From: Athripsodes cinereus
Taxonomy: Eukaryota > Arthropoda > Insecta > Trichoptera > Leptoceridae
DNA length: 64,000 nucleotides
Assembly: GCA_947579605.1 (NCBI GenBank)
Contig: OX388318.1
Location: 4,402,001 to 4,466,000 of the forward strand
Direction of reading: 5' to 3'
Position numbers and translations under genes: made by a program. The notes under the pieces were generated by a model. The model was not told the DNA's origin, searched no databases, and saw only the letters and a program-made list of their open reading frames with translations. Positions 50,461-63,402 of this stretch are shown piece by piece (position 1 is the stretch's first letter; every line of letters begins with the position of its first letter).

Positions 50461-51704
50461 GTAATATTGCGTACTAGATAGGATTGATTGAAATTACTTT
50501 AAACTCAAATTCAGCTAGTTTTTAAAATAAAGACAGTGATAGTTCAATGCTATCTTGCAACCTGTTGATCGGCTGAGGGAGTTTTTAGGAAAGGTTTTTT
50601 TAATAAAAAATAAATAAAAAAAATTGTCAGAAAGATAATTTAACAGCATTGCTAGTATAGATACACACAAAGTCATTTTACCATAACATGACCGTTCACT
50701 TTTGACCAAGTTTAAGCAAAAATATGTTTTCCTCCTTCACAATAAGGCAATTATTTTTATGAAAAAATAAATTGTTTCACGTGAAATAGCAATTGATAGC
50801 GTAGTGTCCCTTTCTATCGTATTGGCAGTATGTAATATAACTGTGGCGACATCTACCCGAATGTTAGTTCTAGATTTTTCCTTAACAACTATTTCCTTAA
50901 CAACTAGGGCTTGTGGAAAGAATGAATGGTTAGATAGCTTCAGAGCTCTTCTCAACGTTAAGCTAGAAACATCTTTTAATTTAAGACATTACTAACTTTT
51001 ATTGTTAACTTTTTACAAGGTGAATAAACTTATAGTGGAAAGAATATTTTCATGTAAGTAAACAATACTGTTTCATTTCGTTCCTTTTATCACAGTATTT
51101 AGCTTTTATAATTATTTGGAATCAGATCAATTATCTTACTTATCAAGCCTTCTGCAATATGTATATGGAAGATTGGGAAATATGTACACAGTGAATCTGT
51201 GAGGATATTTGGTTCATTAACAATCTATACCAACAACCCAGTCCGCCATATAACTATAGAAGGTAAAAATATGCAAAATAATGTCTTCGGATACACATAT
51301 AAATGTCACACTGAAAATTCCTAAAAATATACACACCACGAAACCCTATAACATGATTTTATCACAAAATATAAAAATATTAACAAAAGTTAAGAAAAAA
51401 TACCAGTAAGCTACAACTCGTATATATTTTCATTAGTGTACAACCATTTAGCTTTCCATAATGTCACCCTTAGTCGCAGAGCGCTCCCTGCGGGACATCG
51501 TCGGTCGTCTATGAGACGACTTCATAGTGTTTCGCATCCCACAGAAGTACCTACCCTATGTGAATAACAGCTCCATCTACAGACACTGTTAAGTGTCTAC
51601 TACATAGTATGTATGTACATTGTCCTTTTGTATTAAACAATGTTGGTACTACGTAATACGTATGCATACTATGCCAAAGCGGTTTTGTTCATAGTTCCTA
51701 ATTC

Positions 51705-51950
51705 GATGGCATAGCGCACAGATGTGGTAAGTGCAGTTTTTACCGAAAATGAGTTATTATATGCATGTGAATCTATATCATCTGAAGTATGTCCCTTAGG
51801 AATATTATTGCGTAACTCTGTGTCGTTAACGAGATATTGAACAAAAACTATGTGTGGTTAGTACTAAATGGTATGGCATCTCAAACTTTCAACATTGATT
51901 ATCTCAAAACTATGAAAACTGCACTTACCACATCTGTGCGCTATGCCATC
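51705..51950. mobile_element. MITE with about 38-bp terminal inverted repeats
   Basis: Ends GATGGCATAGCGCACAGATG and CATCTGTGCGCTATGCCATC are exact complements and extend inwards through TGGTAAGTGCAGTTTT. The 246-bp element is non-coding. No clear target duplication. Confidence 0.85.
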
Positions 51951-52948
51951 GCTATATAATATTTCATGAAGATGGAGACACTAACGAACAACAAATCAAG
52001 TAGTTCAATTGATATAATAATAATAAACTTTGTTGCACAATAAGAAGCATACATAATTACCAAGTTATAAAACAATGTGATACAAATAAAAGATATTGTG
52101 ATATAAAATAAACTATTTTTGATTTTTATAATCGCTATACACATACTAATCGTATATTTTTTTATCTATTAAATCAAGGCGGTACGGTACAAGAACGGTA
52201 CCCAGTAAACCAATTGCATGTAAAAAATGTATGATTGTGTTTTTAAATAGAATAAATCTTAGATCTACGGAGTATAGAAGTAATCCACTCTTGCAAAAAG
52301 CAGTGTTGTTCTATAAACGCTAAGACATTTACTATCAGAAAATTAGCGATGAGATTGACTCTTCTCAAAAATCTCATTTCTTATTTTTGGATTACTTATA
52401 TTGCGCCGTTTTTGCAATTAAATCACCTCAAGAGCGCATTTACACTATTATTTGTCACTTTAATTTAATTTAGTTATTTTTTTTAAATAAAAATCATGTT
52501 AACTATTTTTATTGTCACAAATTTTATTAGATTTAATTTTATATTTCTGTTTTATTAAAATTTATCACTTAATTTATAGACAACAAACACAAAAAACGAA
52601 AAAAATAAAACCTTATTTTAGTCAAAAAATAAAAAAAATTATAAACCTAATCGATATTTAACTATTACTTTTGATTGTTATTTTCGTAACTATCATTTTT
52701 GTTGTCACCTACAAAATAGAATCTCTATTATTTTTAATATGAAAATTGGAAAAGTTATGGGTTCAGTCAGCTACAAGAGCGCCATCTACCCAAAACTTGT
52801 GAATAAAAATGACACAGAAAAGATTATTTTTTATTGCATGCAGTGAGTCCACTAATTATTCACTTCCTGGGAGACGACGTGATGATATTGAAAAATTTCT
52901 GCGAAGTTCGGTCATTATAATATTATTAATTTTTATATGATGTTTAAT

Positions 52949-53202
52949 GTTGTCGAAAGAGTGGCAAGGTTGAATTGGTCATGGGCAGGACATGTTGCTA
53001 GACTTAAAGATCAGAGATGGAAAAAAGGGTAGTGCAGTGGAGACCTCGTGAAGATAAAAGGAGTAGAAGAAGACCTCCAACACGTTGGTCAGATGACATT
53101 AGAAGAATCGCTGGTGACTGGTTGCAGAAAGCCCAGGACAGAGATGCCTGGAGACATATGGGGGAGGCTTATGTTCAGCAATGCACAGGAATAGCTGCAT
53201 AA
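52949..53202 (+). pseudogene. RTE-like LINE C-terminal fragment with frameshift
   Basis: VERVARLNWSWAGHVARLKD and QRWKK continue, after a +1 frame change near the A-run at 53017-53030, as VVQWRPREDKRSRRRPPTRW, SDDIRRIAGDW and AWRHMGEAYVQQ. This is the conserved C-terminus of insect RTE-like endonuclease-RTs. It is unrelated in phase or orientation to any host gene. Confidence 0.85.
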
Positions 53203-54478
53203 GTAAGCAAGTAGTATGATATTTTTGTTTTTATATTTTTTACACTACTTCTTAATCTGCGATATTTTCTGTCTGTAAATTGAACACCTGGTATATTTTC
53301 GTGAAAAGTAGGTTTACTTTTATGTATTACGGTGACCCGATACTCACACAATCACCTGATAGAGGCATGAGGGGAGGTTGAAAGCTATGAGATGATGCTA
53401 TCACCAATATCTACTGATGGAACTTTTCATCCCTTCTTTTGAATGATTTTAGGTCAGGGATTGCTGTTGTAAATAACACTGTCATAATATTTTATATTAG
53501 ACGCAAAATCGATGTTTTTCTCGCACCATTTCCTTGATAACCTGGTGGACCATTTTTCAAGGTACACCATTTTTATGATAACGATATGAAATCAAACATT
53601 TCTATTCACGACTTTTGGGTATTCTACATGTAGTAGTCTTAAAATTTCTACTCCCCCTCATTTTCGAAAGCGTATGATGGACATTTGAAATAATAATAAT
53701 TTTAATAATAAAAAAATACAACATTTGCTTCTTAATTAGGTAAACATATACATATTAAAATCAATACAATTGTGTTTAAAATTACAACAATTATAAATGG
53801 AGTTATTAAAAAAACAATATTAAATCAATGTTAAAAAAACAATCTTAAGTTTTCTGTGTAAGAAATAAAATAAACATTTTAATTGTTTTTAAAATATTGT
53901 CCTACAATGCATTTCTGTAACTTAATTGTTTCGTTTCGACATGTCTCAAAACTGTTACATAGAATATATATCCTTCCAAAAAGATGATAAAATGTGAAAA
54001 ATTAACTGTTTTTTTAATAAATAAAAATAAATGTCATATTTTAACTAAACTAATCAATAGGCAATATAGTATGGAAGTTTTTCATAAACAAAATCTTGAT
54101 CGAAATAAAGAATAATTTCATAAAAATGATAAAAAAAATCATAAAACTTATGAAATAAGTGCTGAAGAAAAGCCTATTTAATTTTTTATTATTCTCTAAG
54201 CATTCCAAGTATTTAGTGATTTTGCAAAAAAGCTATTTGTGTAAGATAAAAAATATAAAGTTTTTATTATGTTAAATATAGAAAAATATATCTGAAAACA
54301 AATCGTTTGTCTTCAGAAAAAAATGTACTTTCTGTTTTTATATTCTTGTAAAAAGGTAAGATTCTTTATTCAATTAATAAAAAAAACCGTAGACTATGAT
54401 TAAATAACCTCGACCACTCGTAAATAGAGGATGGCCGTCGGTCAAAAATATCAACATTAAGTGGATGGCTTTTAAACA
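53203..54478. other. No gene seen
   Basis: AT-rich DNA without recognisable features. Confidence 0.4.
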
Positions 54479-54505
54479 TGTTTATTTATTTATTTATTTA
54501 TTTAT
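54479..54505. repeat. (TTTA)n microsatellite
   Basis: Tetranucleotide run. It may be the tail of a minus-strand RTE-mobilised element, since AAAT-type tails occur on the SINE copies at 43 kb. Confidence 0.75.
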
Positions 54506-55883
54506 AATTTTTTTTATAACATATTTACATAGTTAAACAAATTCATATAAATAAAACATTATTTTTCAATGACTCAACTTCAAAAAGAGAAAATCTCGTG
54601 TTTTGAAGTGAGCTACATTGTTACAATATAACAAAACAATAGAAAAGTAAATAAAAAGAAAACAATTTCAAAAACATTACCAGAATAAATCCTGAAACTT
54701 TCCATAAACTTGAAAAGAGAAAAAAAAACACATCGTACAAAAATAAACATGTTAGTACAAATTAAATAACAATAAGGTACACTTTCAATCATCAATAATC
54801 TATACCCAAAGAGAAGAAAAATCTACTTCATTAACTTTTTTAAAACTAACTTAAACTTAGCTATACCAATATTTGCTAGATCCTTGCAATCTAATGTTAA
54901 TATAAATAATCAAATAAATAATAAAATAAACACGATTATTTTTAATTCATTCATTCTTTAATGTACATCATTAATAACAAACAATTACAATTAATAACAC
55001 ATCCATATTAATAAAAAGCAAAAATGCGGATATTTTTTTTAAATGTTACTGTAATATTTTTTCAATACATCTTATTAAAAGATTTGCCGTTTTGTTAAGC
55101 ACAGTCAAAAACCCCATAAGGGATTAGGTAATGCAATATTTCTGTCCCAAATAAATGAATAAAAAATGTTTTCGTAAGAGTAAAGTCTTATTTTATTTTC
55201 TCATATCACTGATCCTTCCCTTTCCCATTCCTCGTCCTTTGAAGATGTCTGAAAGATGGGGGCGGTCGGTGGTTACCATGGAACCGAGTCATCCAGTCGG
55301 GAATGTGGACCGTATTTCTTTCTTCATAGTTTTGTACTCGCTCGACTGGAAGTTTTCTCCAGGAATTCCACAAAACACACTTTGTTAAACATCTCTTTAC
55401 AAAATATATTATGTATTCGAACTAAAACAAAACTCGACGTTTCGATCCAAAGACCGAAAAAAAATCTGTATAATATTTAGTATAATAGGTAATGTACATA
55501 TGTTTATTAAATGCATTTGATTTGATAGTTATCCCAATTACGGGATATGCTGTGATGTTATAGTTATGTTGACAGAGCTAGATATTAGAGGTTATTGATT
55601 CCTCGAACTGCCGTGATTTCATTCGTGCAGTCGACTTACTCCACCCTTACGATATAAAGTATTTTTCTTACGTCATTTGAAGTTAGGTAGGTTGCTTACA
55701 TTATGTAATGTATTTGGGTTTCTAGTTGATTCAAAAATAAGTATGCAAATTGTTTTTGATAAAAATCTAGTGTTTTTTCTTCCTAAACATTTTTTTTTGT
55801 ATTTTCAAAAAGGACGTTAATGATAAATAAAGTAGAAGTATGAATATTTTCAATGTATTCCGTTACTTTTTGTTTATTCATAT

Positions 55884-56011
55884 TAAATGAATTAAAAAAC
55901 TATAAACTTTTTTATACACACTTTTTATTTTTATTAATATAAACAATATTGTCTACACAAAAAAAAATGAAAAGTGTGTATAAAAAAGTTTACAGTTTTT
56001 TAATTCATTTA
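55884..56011. repeat. Inverted repeat, 128 bp
   Basis: TAAATGAATTAAAAAACTAT and its near-complement at the right end pair through ACTTTTTTATACACACTTTT. MITE-like, non-coding. Confidence 0.8.
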
Positions 56012-56954
56012 GAATTTTGAATTAAAAATCACCTAGATCTAGAAATGTTCGATATTCGGTCTATTTTGTTACTTTGAAACTACGGAAGATAACATACCAA
56101 AGAACAGTTAAAAGTTTTAGAACTTTTCGGGATTTGACCGTCGGATAACCACTATTTTAAATCGTAAACAATAGTATACTCTTCTATCTTCCAACCACAC
56201 AAGTGAATGGAAACAAATAATAATATCAAACAAGATGAAAGAGATATCACGAAGAAAAAGACAATTACTTTATTTCGGATGTCAATAAGAGTTTTCAAAG
56301 CGGGAGCGTTGTTTGGAAGGAATCGCCACCCACGATATCCTTTCTGTACAATCTTCTTTTCCTTTAAATCTCTCACCCATTACAAGTTTTTTAAAAATAT
56401 AAGAAGGTATTTGTATTAAATTTTACTTTTATTTGCTGCCTATTAATGTGATCAAAGTTACAAAAAGGTATATAATTTATTGAAACAAATAATAAATAAT
56501 AAAAAATATACAGAAAAAGTATAGTATTGTGTGAGTGTAAAGGATCTATTGTTTGTGGATGAATGTGGGTAAAATTGTACGTTTTTGAACATGCATGTGT
56601 GTGATTAAAGTCTTTAATTACAATAAGAATATGATTGCTGATATGATACCTGAATATTTTGATTATGTTTTTTTTTAAATTTAATTTATGTACATGATAT
56701 ATAATTTTTAACACAATTAATAAGAGGATTATAAATATTTTGTACATTTTCTAGAATCAAATACATTTTTGCCCTTCCAGAAAGTGTACCAACAGAAGGG
56801 GCAAGCAATGTCTATATATAATATAATGATCAAACAAATCTATGATTTGTCCTTTTTCTTTATAAATGTTTGCCCTATTTGGGTAACCTTACTTTTATTG
56901 TTTTATATTTGTTGTATTGTATTAGCAAAAGAAAAACGATCTGTCTATATTTAT

Positions 56955-57050
56955 CACCACGTCATTTCCCACAAGCGGGGCAGCCAGTAGACTGACTATA
57001 GAAAAACGTACAGGTTATCCTTTACGTACCAAAAAAAAAAAAGATTCGTG
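56955..57050 (+). repeat. Repeat family A, partial copy
   Basis: CACCACGTCATTTCCCACAA, GCGGGGCAGCCAGTAGACTG and a degenerate ACGTACAGGTTATCC in family order. Confidence 0.65.
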
Positions 57051-57459
57051 ATGTAGTATTTAAGATACAAAGGTTGCATACGTTTAGGAGCAAGTTTATT
57101 TCTAACCTAGCTTCTATTTATGCAAATCACTGAAAAAAAGGTTAAAAATTGTGAACACGCTCAGAATTTATGTATCCAAATTTAGTGATCTATGAAAGTC
57201 TGGAATTAATAATGAAACGACTCAAGTAATGTACGCTTGCAGCTAAATAAAAACTATTTTTAAAGCTTAGTTTTGATTTATGAGAATATTGTGAATTCAC
57301 AAATCACTAGTATTGGGAGGAATGCCAAAGTCGAAAATGTAAGACAAGGATTTTTGTAAAAATAAACAATGCTTTCTACTGGCAAAATAATTCGAAATCA
57401 CCATAATTGGCAAAATGCTTCGGATCGCTGAAAATCTTATATAAATTGTCTATTTTACA

Positions 57460-57590
57460 CCCCTTGGAGTCCTCTGTAAAGAACAGGTCTACCCCTCATT
57501 TCTGTAAGTTTATGAGTGTAAAAGCAGGAGTTTGTAAAATATCACATATTAAACAATTAAAGTTTATAATTCAGCGATGAGGCATTCAAA
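57460..57590 (-). repeat. Repeat family A, partial copy
   Basis: CTCATTTCTGTAAGTTTATG, AGTGTAAAAGCAGGAG and ATTCAGCGATGAGGCATTC in family order. Confidence 0.6.
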
Positions 57591-57747
57591 TCCAAATGAC
57601 AATCAAATCTTAATACTTCCTTTAGAGTAGCTTTTTCTTGAATTTAATGTGAGAAAATACATATCTAACGTCAGTAATTTAGAAAATTATTTATGAAGTC
57701 CATATTAATGTCTTGAATTTCTTTCTTTACATTGAAAACTGTAAATG

Positions 57748-58035
57748 TATGTCGATGCTCGATATTTGAATTAGCCAGTTAAATGAATGGCTAGGCGGGT
57801 AGAAAAAGGCCAGCATTCAATTTAAAAGCTAACAGAAATCTAGCCGGATTGTTAACTGTTGTAACACAGTACTAATTGAAGAAACTAAATTTCTACTATC
57901 GGGCTAACTGCATTCAATCAGAATATCGTACGTTTGGTGCATCATTGTGATCAAACAATGCGGCTAGGCGTTCAATAGAATGTCGGCGTTTAAGTAATCA
58001 CCAGTCAACTGGCTAATTCAACTGTCGAGCGGTGA
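57748..58035. mobile_element. Imperfect MITE-like inverted repeat
   Basis: Left GCTCGATATTTGAATTAGCC and AGTTAA, right CAACTGGCTAATTCAACTGT and CGAGC form imperfect terminal inverted repeats; GGCTAGGCG recurs inside both arms. It ends about 30 bp before the Helitron. Confidence 0.55.
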
Positions 58036-58067
58036 CAGTATTTTATCCGCAAACAAGAACAATGAAA

Positions 58068-58403
58068 TCTAATATACTAATAAAATTCTCGTGTCACGGT
58101 GTTTGTTATTGAGCTCCTCCGAAACGGCTACACCGATTTTGATGAAATTTTGTGTTCTTATCGGTTATATCTGAGAATCGGCGAACATCTATTTTTCATA
58201 CCCCTTAAAGTTAAGGATGGTCCACTCCGATTGTTTTTAATTTAATTTTTTTAACAACTTTTTTATATTTTTTTATAATGAGGCATTAAAAAATACATAC
58301 AGCCATAAATTTTTACCCTTCTACCATCAACCCCTATTTTTTAATAGCGATATTAGTAAATGGCAAATGTATATGGCAAAACAACGTTTGCCGGGTCAGC
58401 TAG
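58068..58403 (+). mobile_element. Non-autonomous Helitron
   Basis: Starts TCTAATATACTAATAAAATT and ends GCCGGGTCAGCTAG, inserted between A and T, without terminal inverted repeats or target duplication. These features match Helitrons, and both ends are of a type common in Lepidoptera. 336 bp, non-coding. Confidence 0.88.
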
Positions 58404-58989
58404 TTATAATAATATATAATATTAAGTATTGAAAAATTGCACCAGCACTGATACAAAACCAACAATATTATATTCTTAGCATTTTACACATGACTTGAAA
58501 CCAACCAGTGCAGTCAGCGATGCGTTATCTCTTCTGTGGATTTGTCAAGAGTTTTATAAGCGTGCCAACTATTGAAGTGGAAGAATGACACGCTGAAAGA
58601 ACTCGAGAGAGGTAAGACAGAAATAAATCGAAAAACTGAATAATGTAAAAAAAAGAAAAAGGGGGTGGAAAAAGTATAAAGATAGAAAAATATAATTTTA
58701 GGTTCAGAGATTTCGAAAACATCGCAAAGGTTTGATCTTTTTAAAAGGAATAAACCCTTTCGGTCTGTAAGGTCGATCTTGAATACGTAAATGCTTTAAA
58801 TCTTAATCTACGTTTTAATAAAATGTTTTTTTACATCTGAGTTTAAAGTTGACGGTTCGTGAAGAGGTTTTACATTATCCTCGTGAGGTTTCCTAGAAAG
58901 TTTTATCATAAAAATTCTTTTAAATATTTTACGTAAGATTTTGTGATAAGAATTTGTATTTCGCAGATTGTACTTTGAATAAGTAGGTT

Positions 58990-59095
58990 TTTGGATATAA
59001 CTGGTATAGTTTCCGCTTTTCTTTGCGATCATGGTACCTCCCGATTGAGGTTGCTAGTGAACTCGCTGTATGTAATAAAAAAACAGATCGTTACT
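58990..59095 (+). repeat. Repeat family A, degenerate fragment
   Basis: CATGGTACCTCCCGATTGAG, GTTGCTAGTGAACTCGCTGT and ATGTAATAAAAAAACAG recall the head of the 25.1 kb copy. Confidence 0.45.
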
Positions 59096-60044
59096 CCCGT
59101 TCCTGATGAATTTATTAGGAACGCTATCTATCTATTCAAATACAATAAACAATGGATAAAACGAATGAAAAGGGATTCGTTAGCCATCTAATTATTAACC
59201 TATAATGAATGGGTTAATTGAAAGAGATTGCAATATAGCAATAAAGTCGTCCACTGTATATAAATATTTTATAAGTGAACTTGTTTGATTGACAGAAATT
59301 GATAAAATAAATGATGGTGGGTTAATTTTTGGAAGGTAGACATTCTGTAAAAAATAATATTTTTTTTGTCCATTTTTAGTAAGTTCCATTATCAGTTTTA
59401 ATAATTAATATAAATTTGTAACAAGTAGCTCAAAAAATTTCATTATCTCGTTGTCTATACAAAAAAATTCTGAAAATTTCAGCGAGCATGTCGACGCAGT
59501 TTCAAACGGCAATATAATAATAATTTAAACATTATTAAGTGCCACCACGTGCTAGTGTTCTAGGAAATGTTTATGAAACAACAAAATTCCTTTTTGTAAT
59601 TTTGATATTCAAAATGAGAGTTTAAAAAACGCTTGTTTCAAAGCCGATTTGAGAGGATATTATTATGAATATAATGTAAATAGGTAGATGTAACAATAAA
59701 AATAAATTATAAAATGGTGGATTTAATTAAAAACGTGGTATTTTATACAAAAATTCAGATTATTTATGCCTAAGTCCTAATAATTGAGAGACGATGCTAT
59801 GTCATTCATTATTAAAAATCTTTAAATTCTTTCATGTATCTGCTTATTTGTTTTGTGTATTCTCTTCTACTAAATGAGTTTTAAAATCAGAGGTTTTTTT
59901 TTTCTATGGGAGTGAGCGGAATAGAACATTGGTTTCTTACTTCATACAGTATTTTCGTAAATTACAGAGTTTACAAAACATCCCGTTTAAGAGAAAAACT
60001 TTTTTATGCTAGAAATAGGAAAACCACTATGTTTAATGCATTCA

Positions 60045-60452
60045 CGGGCTGTTTCACCACCTCTGGATAAAGTTCTAGATAACTATCCTTAGGATAAATT
60101 TATCTACAGGATAAAACTGAAGCGAGCGTTTCACCACCTACAGATTTTTTACGGATTGTTATCCGTCAGATAGCAGTGCCAACGTTGTAATTTCATGCGT
60201 TTGTTGCATGAATGTATGCACGTAGGTAGGAATATATCGTGCGTTGCTTAGGAATATATCTAGGCAACGCATATGTAAACAAATTTTGACAGTTTAACAC
60301 TATCTAAGACTTATCCGCCGGATAACGTATCTAGAACTTTATCCATAGGATAGCGCTGTCAGGGAGTCGTGAAACGCATTTTTCGTTTTATCCGTTAGAT
60401 TTGTGTTGGATTGACTATCCGCCACTTTATCCAGAGGTGGTGAAACAGCCCG
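60045..60452. mobile_element. MITE with 29-bp terminal inverted repeats, 408 bp
   Basis: Ends ACGGGCTGTTTCACCACCTC and GAGGTGGTGAAACAGCCCGT are exact complements and extend through TGGATAAAGT. 'TTTCACCACCT' and TTATCC motifs recur inside near both ends. No coding capacity and no clear target duplication. Confidence 0.88.
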
Positions 60453-60527
60453 TAAGTCAGTTAACTTGTGGACACATGATTACATTAATTAATAGAAGGA
60501 TAACATTGTTAACTAAATAAGCTCCTG

Positions 60528-60750
60528 AGTAACCTCCAGTTACATAATGTGTCGTCGCCATGTCTATTGGAAGACGGATTACCACATCGTTTCAATGAAA
60601 TATCATTCACCATCTGCAGGTGACAGACATTTTGCAATGCCTGGAGGAGTCCATTTCGAAATGTCTGCCATATTTCATGGAAACGTCGTGATAAGTCCTC
60701 TGCCAGTAACCATTGCGATGACACACTGCTGGAGGCTACCCAGAAAATTT
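60528..60750. repeat. Imperfect fold-back with chance ORFs on both strands
   Basis: Left ACCTCCAGTTAC, GTGTCGTCGCCATG and CATCGTTTCAATGAAATAT are mirrored on the right by ATATTTCATGGAAACGTCG and GCGATGACACAC. The 68-codon plus and 71-codon minus frames here arise from the palindrome. Confidence 0.6.
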
Positions 60751-61373
60751 TAACAATATATAATTCACTCCAGGAAAATATACAAAGAAAAATATAATTT
60801 AATTTCTGTTTTCAGTTGATGGGTAAGTTGGTAGATATCGCATTTCTGCGATTAAATCTTCCATTGCACAAAATTATCTGTTCCAATATTTTATTTTTTA
60901 TGTTTTGTTTTATTGTATTATTTTTTGTGCAAAAATTATATTATTATTATCTCTTTTTAATGCACAATTGGCGATGCATGTTTTGTTTAATTTTTTTTTG
61001 TACCCACTGCTTTGAAAATTAGTTACACTCGGAAATTAAGTCGTCAATATGAATACTTCAACAGTAGGTAATATCTCACACCCTTGTATTTTTTAAGACT
61101 TTTACCATAATTTTTTTTTATAATTACCTCCCTATGTTTCCACCCCACCCCGATCCTAGACTCTCTGAATGAAAATGACAAGTAAATAATTTATATAGCT
61201 GCTACAAAACGAAGAACAGAATGTAGTATTTTTTCGAGTGATCCGTAATAGTTCGCGATTGAATCGCAACATTTCTAGGTTATTTCAAATTAAAAATTTA
61301 GGAATTAAGATATAATTTAACATGTAAAGTTTAATTTATCGACCGAAAGTTTTGGGTGGGAGTTCATATTAAT

Positions 61374-61586
61374 AATTTATTAATAAAACACGATATATAG
61401 TTATTCCACTGTTGACTTTATTAATTTTGCGATCCAGCTTCCAATAGCTTCCGCTCTCATCGTCAGGCAAAAGTAAAGTTTTATTCTATAAAATCTGATG
61501 ATCAGAGCGAAAGCTCTTGAAAGCCAGCTCGCAAAATTAATAATGTCAACAGTGGAATAACTGTATATCGTGTTTTTTAATAAATC
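61374..61586. mobile_element. Fold-back of two Penelope-like 3' tails
   Basis: Right arm: CTGATGATCAGAGCGAAAGC, TCTTGAAAGC, then CGCAAAATTAATAATGTCAA and CAGTGGAATAACTG. Left arm, read on the minus strand: CTGACGATGAGAGCGGAAGC, TATTGGAAGC, then CGCAAAATTAATAAAGTCAA and CAGTGGAATAACTA. The outer parts are nearly identical and the hairpin cores differ, so they look like two related but separate tails joined head to head. Each has the CTGAYGA, helix, GAAA (or GGAA) order. Confidence 0.7.
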
Positions 61587-61599
61587 ATTTCACATGTTT

Positions 61600-62435
61600 C
61601 TAAAAATTATGTGTTAATTAGATAAGTAACAAGAAACGAATTCGAGTACCCCGTAAAATACAGGCAATCAGAAAATTTCCCTTCCCTAAAACATGTAAAT
61701 ATTGAAGGTATGTAGGTATTCACTGTGTCGGTGTTTAGGTAGTAGAATTCCAAAACGAAATTAAAAAAACAATCAAGATTGCAATGTCCTTATAAGACGA
61801 CAGAAGTCTCTCTTGACAATAAAACATAATATAGTAGAACAAAACATTTGTTTTTTAATTTTGCAAATATAGTAAACATGTGAATTAATAAAATACACAC
61901 AATAATGTTAGAAAACATACAAACAAGAAATCTATTGAAAATATAAAACCAATCACGCAATAAAATGATAAGTTTTACACAAAATTACTCAATTAAAGCC
62001 GCTTCCCTAACGGGGTAAGCAAAAAGTATTGAGTGCCACTTAATATTCAAGTGTTCATACTCTTATTATTTTTAAACTTGTCGTAAATGCTAATCCAAAA
62101 CGAAGTTAAGAAAGTATAAGAATAGAAAATAATTACTGTGTGCAACTTACTTTTGCATACAACGTTCTATGAATATTAATTGAGACATTAATTAAAGAAC
62201 TTTTTATAAATATTCATCATCCCTCCCGTTGTCTAAATAGTCGTTCACCTCTCCATGAGTAACAGCAGCTTTCAGAATATAAAAGTTAGTTTTAAACTTA
62301 TTTTTTAAAGTCGTTATCCTATTCATAACTATCTTTCATTTGATTTTGTTTATTTATCTTTATGCACAATATTACTATATAATAATCGAAAAATAATATG
62401 ACATAGGTACTCCTATAAAATATCATAACAATATT
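61600..62435. other. No gene seen
   Basis: AT-rich DNA without recognisable features. Confidence 0.4.
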
Positions 62436-62439
62436 TATT

Positions 62440-62785
62440 AGCACACAGATCGATTTAGTCCCAAACTAAGATATCGGTTTTGCATTATGGATATATTTTG
62501 TATATTTATATTGTCGTATTTTTCTTAGTATTGCACCAGAACAGATTTTGGTCTAGTGGGGCAATATATTCCATAATGATGTTATTATGTTATTTTTGTA
62601 TGTAATATTTTAGGAAAATAAATAAATAAAAAAAATGTTTACAATGCAACAAACACATATAAATCTTACATCCAAACCTAAAACAATTTGAAAAACATCA
62701 TTTCTTATTTTGTCCTGGTCGAGAATCGAACCAGGGACCTTACCAGCATGAACGCTACCCCCGCGCCACACCAGCCGCTTAAACG
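62440..62785 (-). mobile_element. tRNA-derived SINE, second copy
   Basis: The tRNA-like head on the minus strand (62780-62715) has GGTGTGGCGCGGGGGTAGCG and a B-box-like GGTTCGATTCTC; the body contains TAAGATATC and TTAGTCCCAAACTAAGAT as in the 23.1 kb copy. Confidence 0.7.
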
Positions 62786-63174
62786 AAGGAATAAACTTCT
62801 CGATTCCTTTGTTTCCGTAGATATTGAGCGAATCACTTTAGTTACAATCTTAATACAATGAATAGTGTTATAAGGTACTTACAAAGGTAGATGCTAGTTA
62901 GGTATTTATAATCAAACATCCTCAATCAAAAGGAATAAATTAATTCCCCTTTCATTAATTGACTTCTACAAATATAAACAACCCATTCAACAGAGGACCT
63001 TCTTTGTGTGTACTATCGCAGAATTGAGAAAGTGTTCACTCTTATTAGATCAGTTACTTTATTTGAAAATGAGTAAAAGGAAGAACATACACATATATGG
63101 CGCGATTCTTGAAATTTAAGTGTTTGTTAGAATAGTTTTAATATTATATTAACATCTTTAACTCTGAATTACAA

Positions 63175-63250
63175 AATAGGTGGCAAACCTCATCGCTAAA
63201 TTTAAGATACAAAATGTCCTTATTTTTTCAAACAGCTTCTCTTTACAGCA
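63175..63250 (+). repeat. Repeat family A, partial copy
   Basis: AGGTGGCAAACCTCATCGCT, AAATTTAAGATACAAAATGT and CTTTACAGCACAC match the central part of the 25.1 kb copy. Confidence 0.65.
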
Positions 63251-63402
63251 CACACATTATTTTAATGTACTTATATTTCTTCAAATAGTTTAGTACGTAG
63301 GTATAACCCCCACGCATCATTTTCCAGAACATTAAATTTAAATCTGGTTGATGAGTACCTAAGACAAATTGAATATAGGCGTCATATACGAGAAACGTAT
63401 AT

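Noticed and set aside
60509..60753. 71- and 68-codon frames on opposite strands
   Set aside because: They arise from an imperfect fold-back, which gives similar frames on both strands, and have no recognised similarity.
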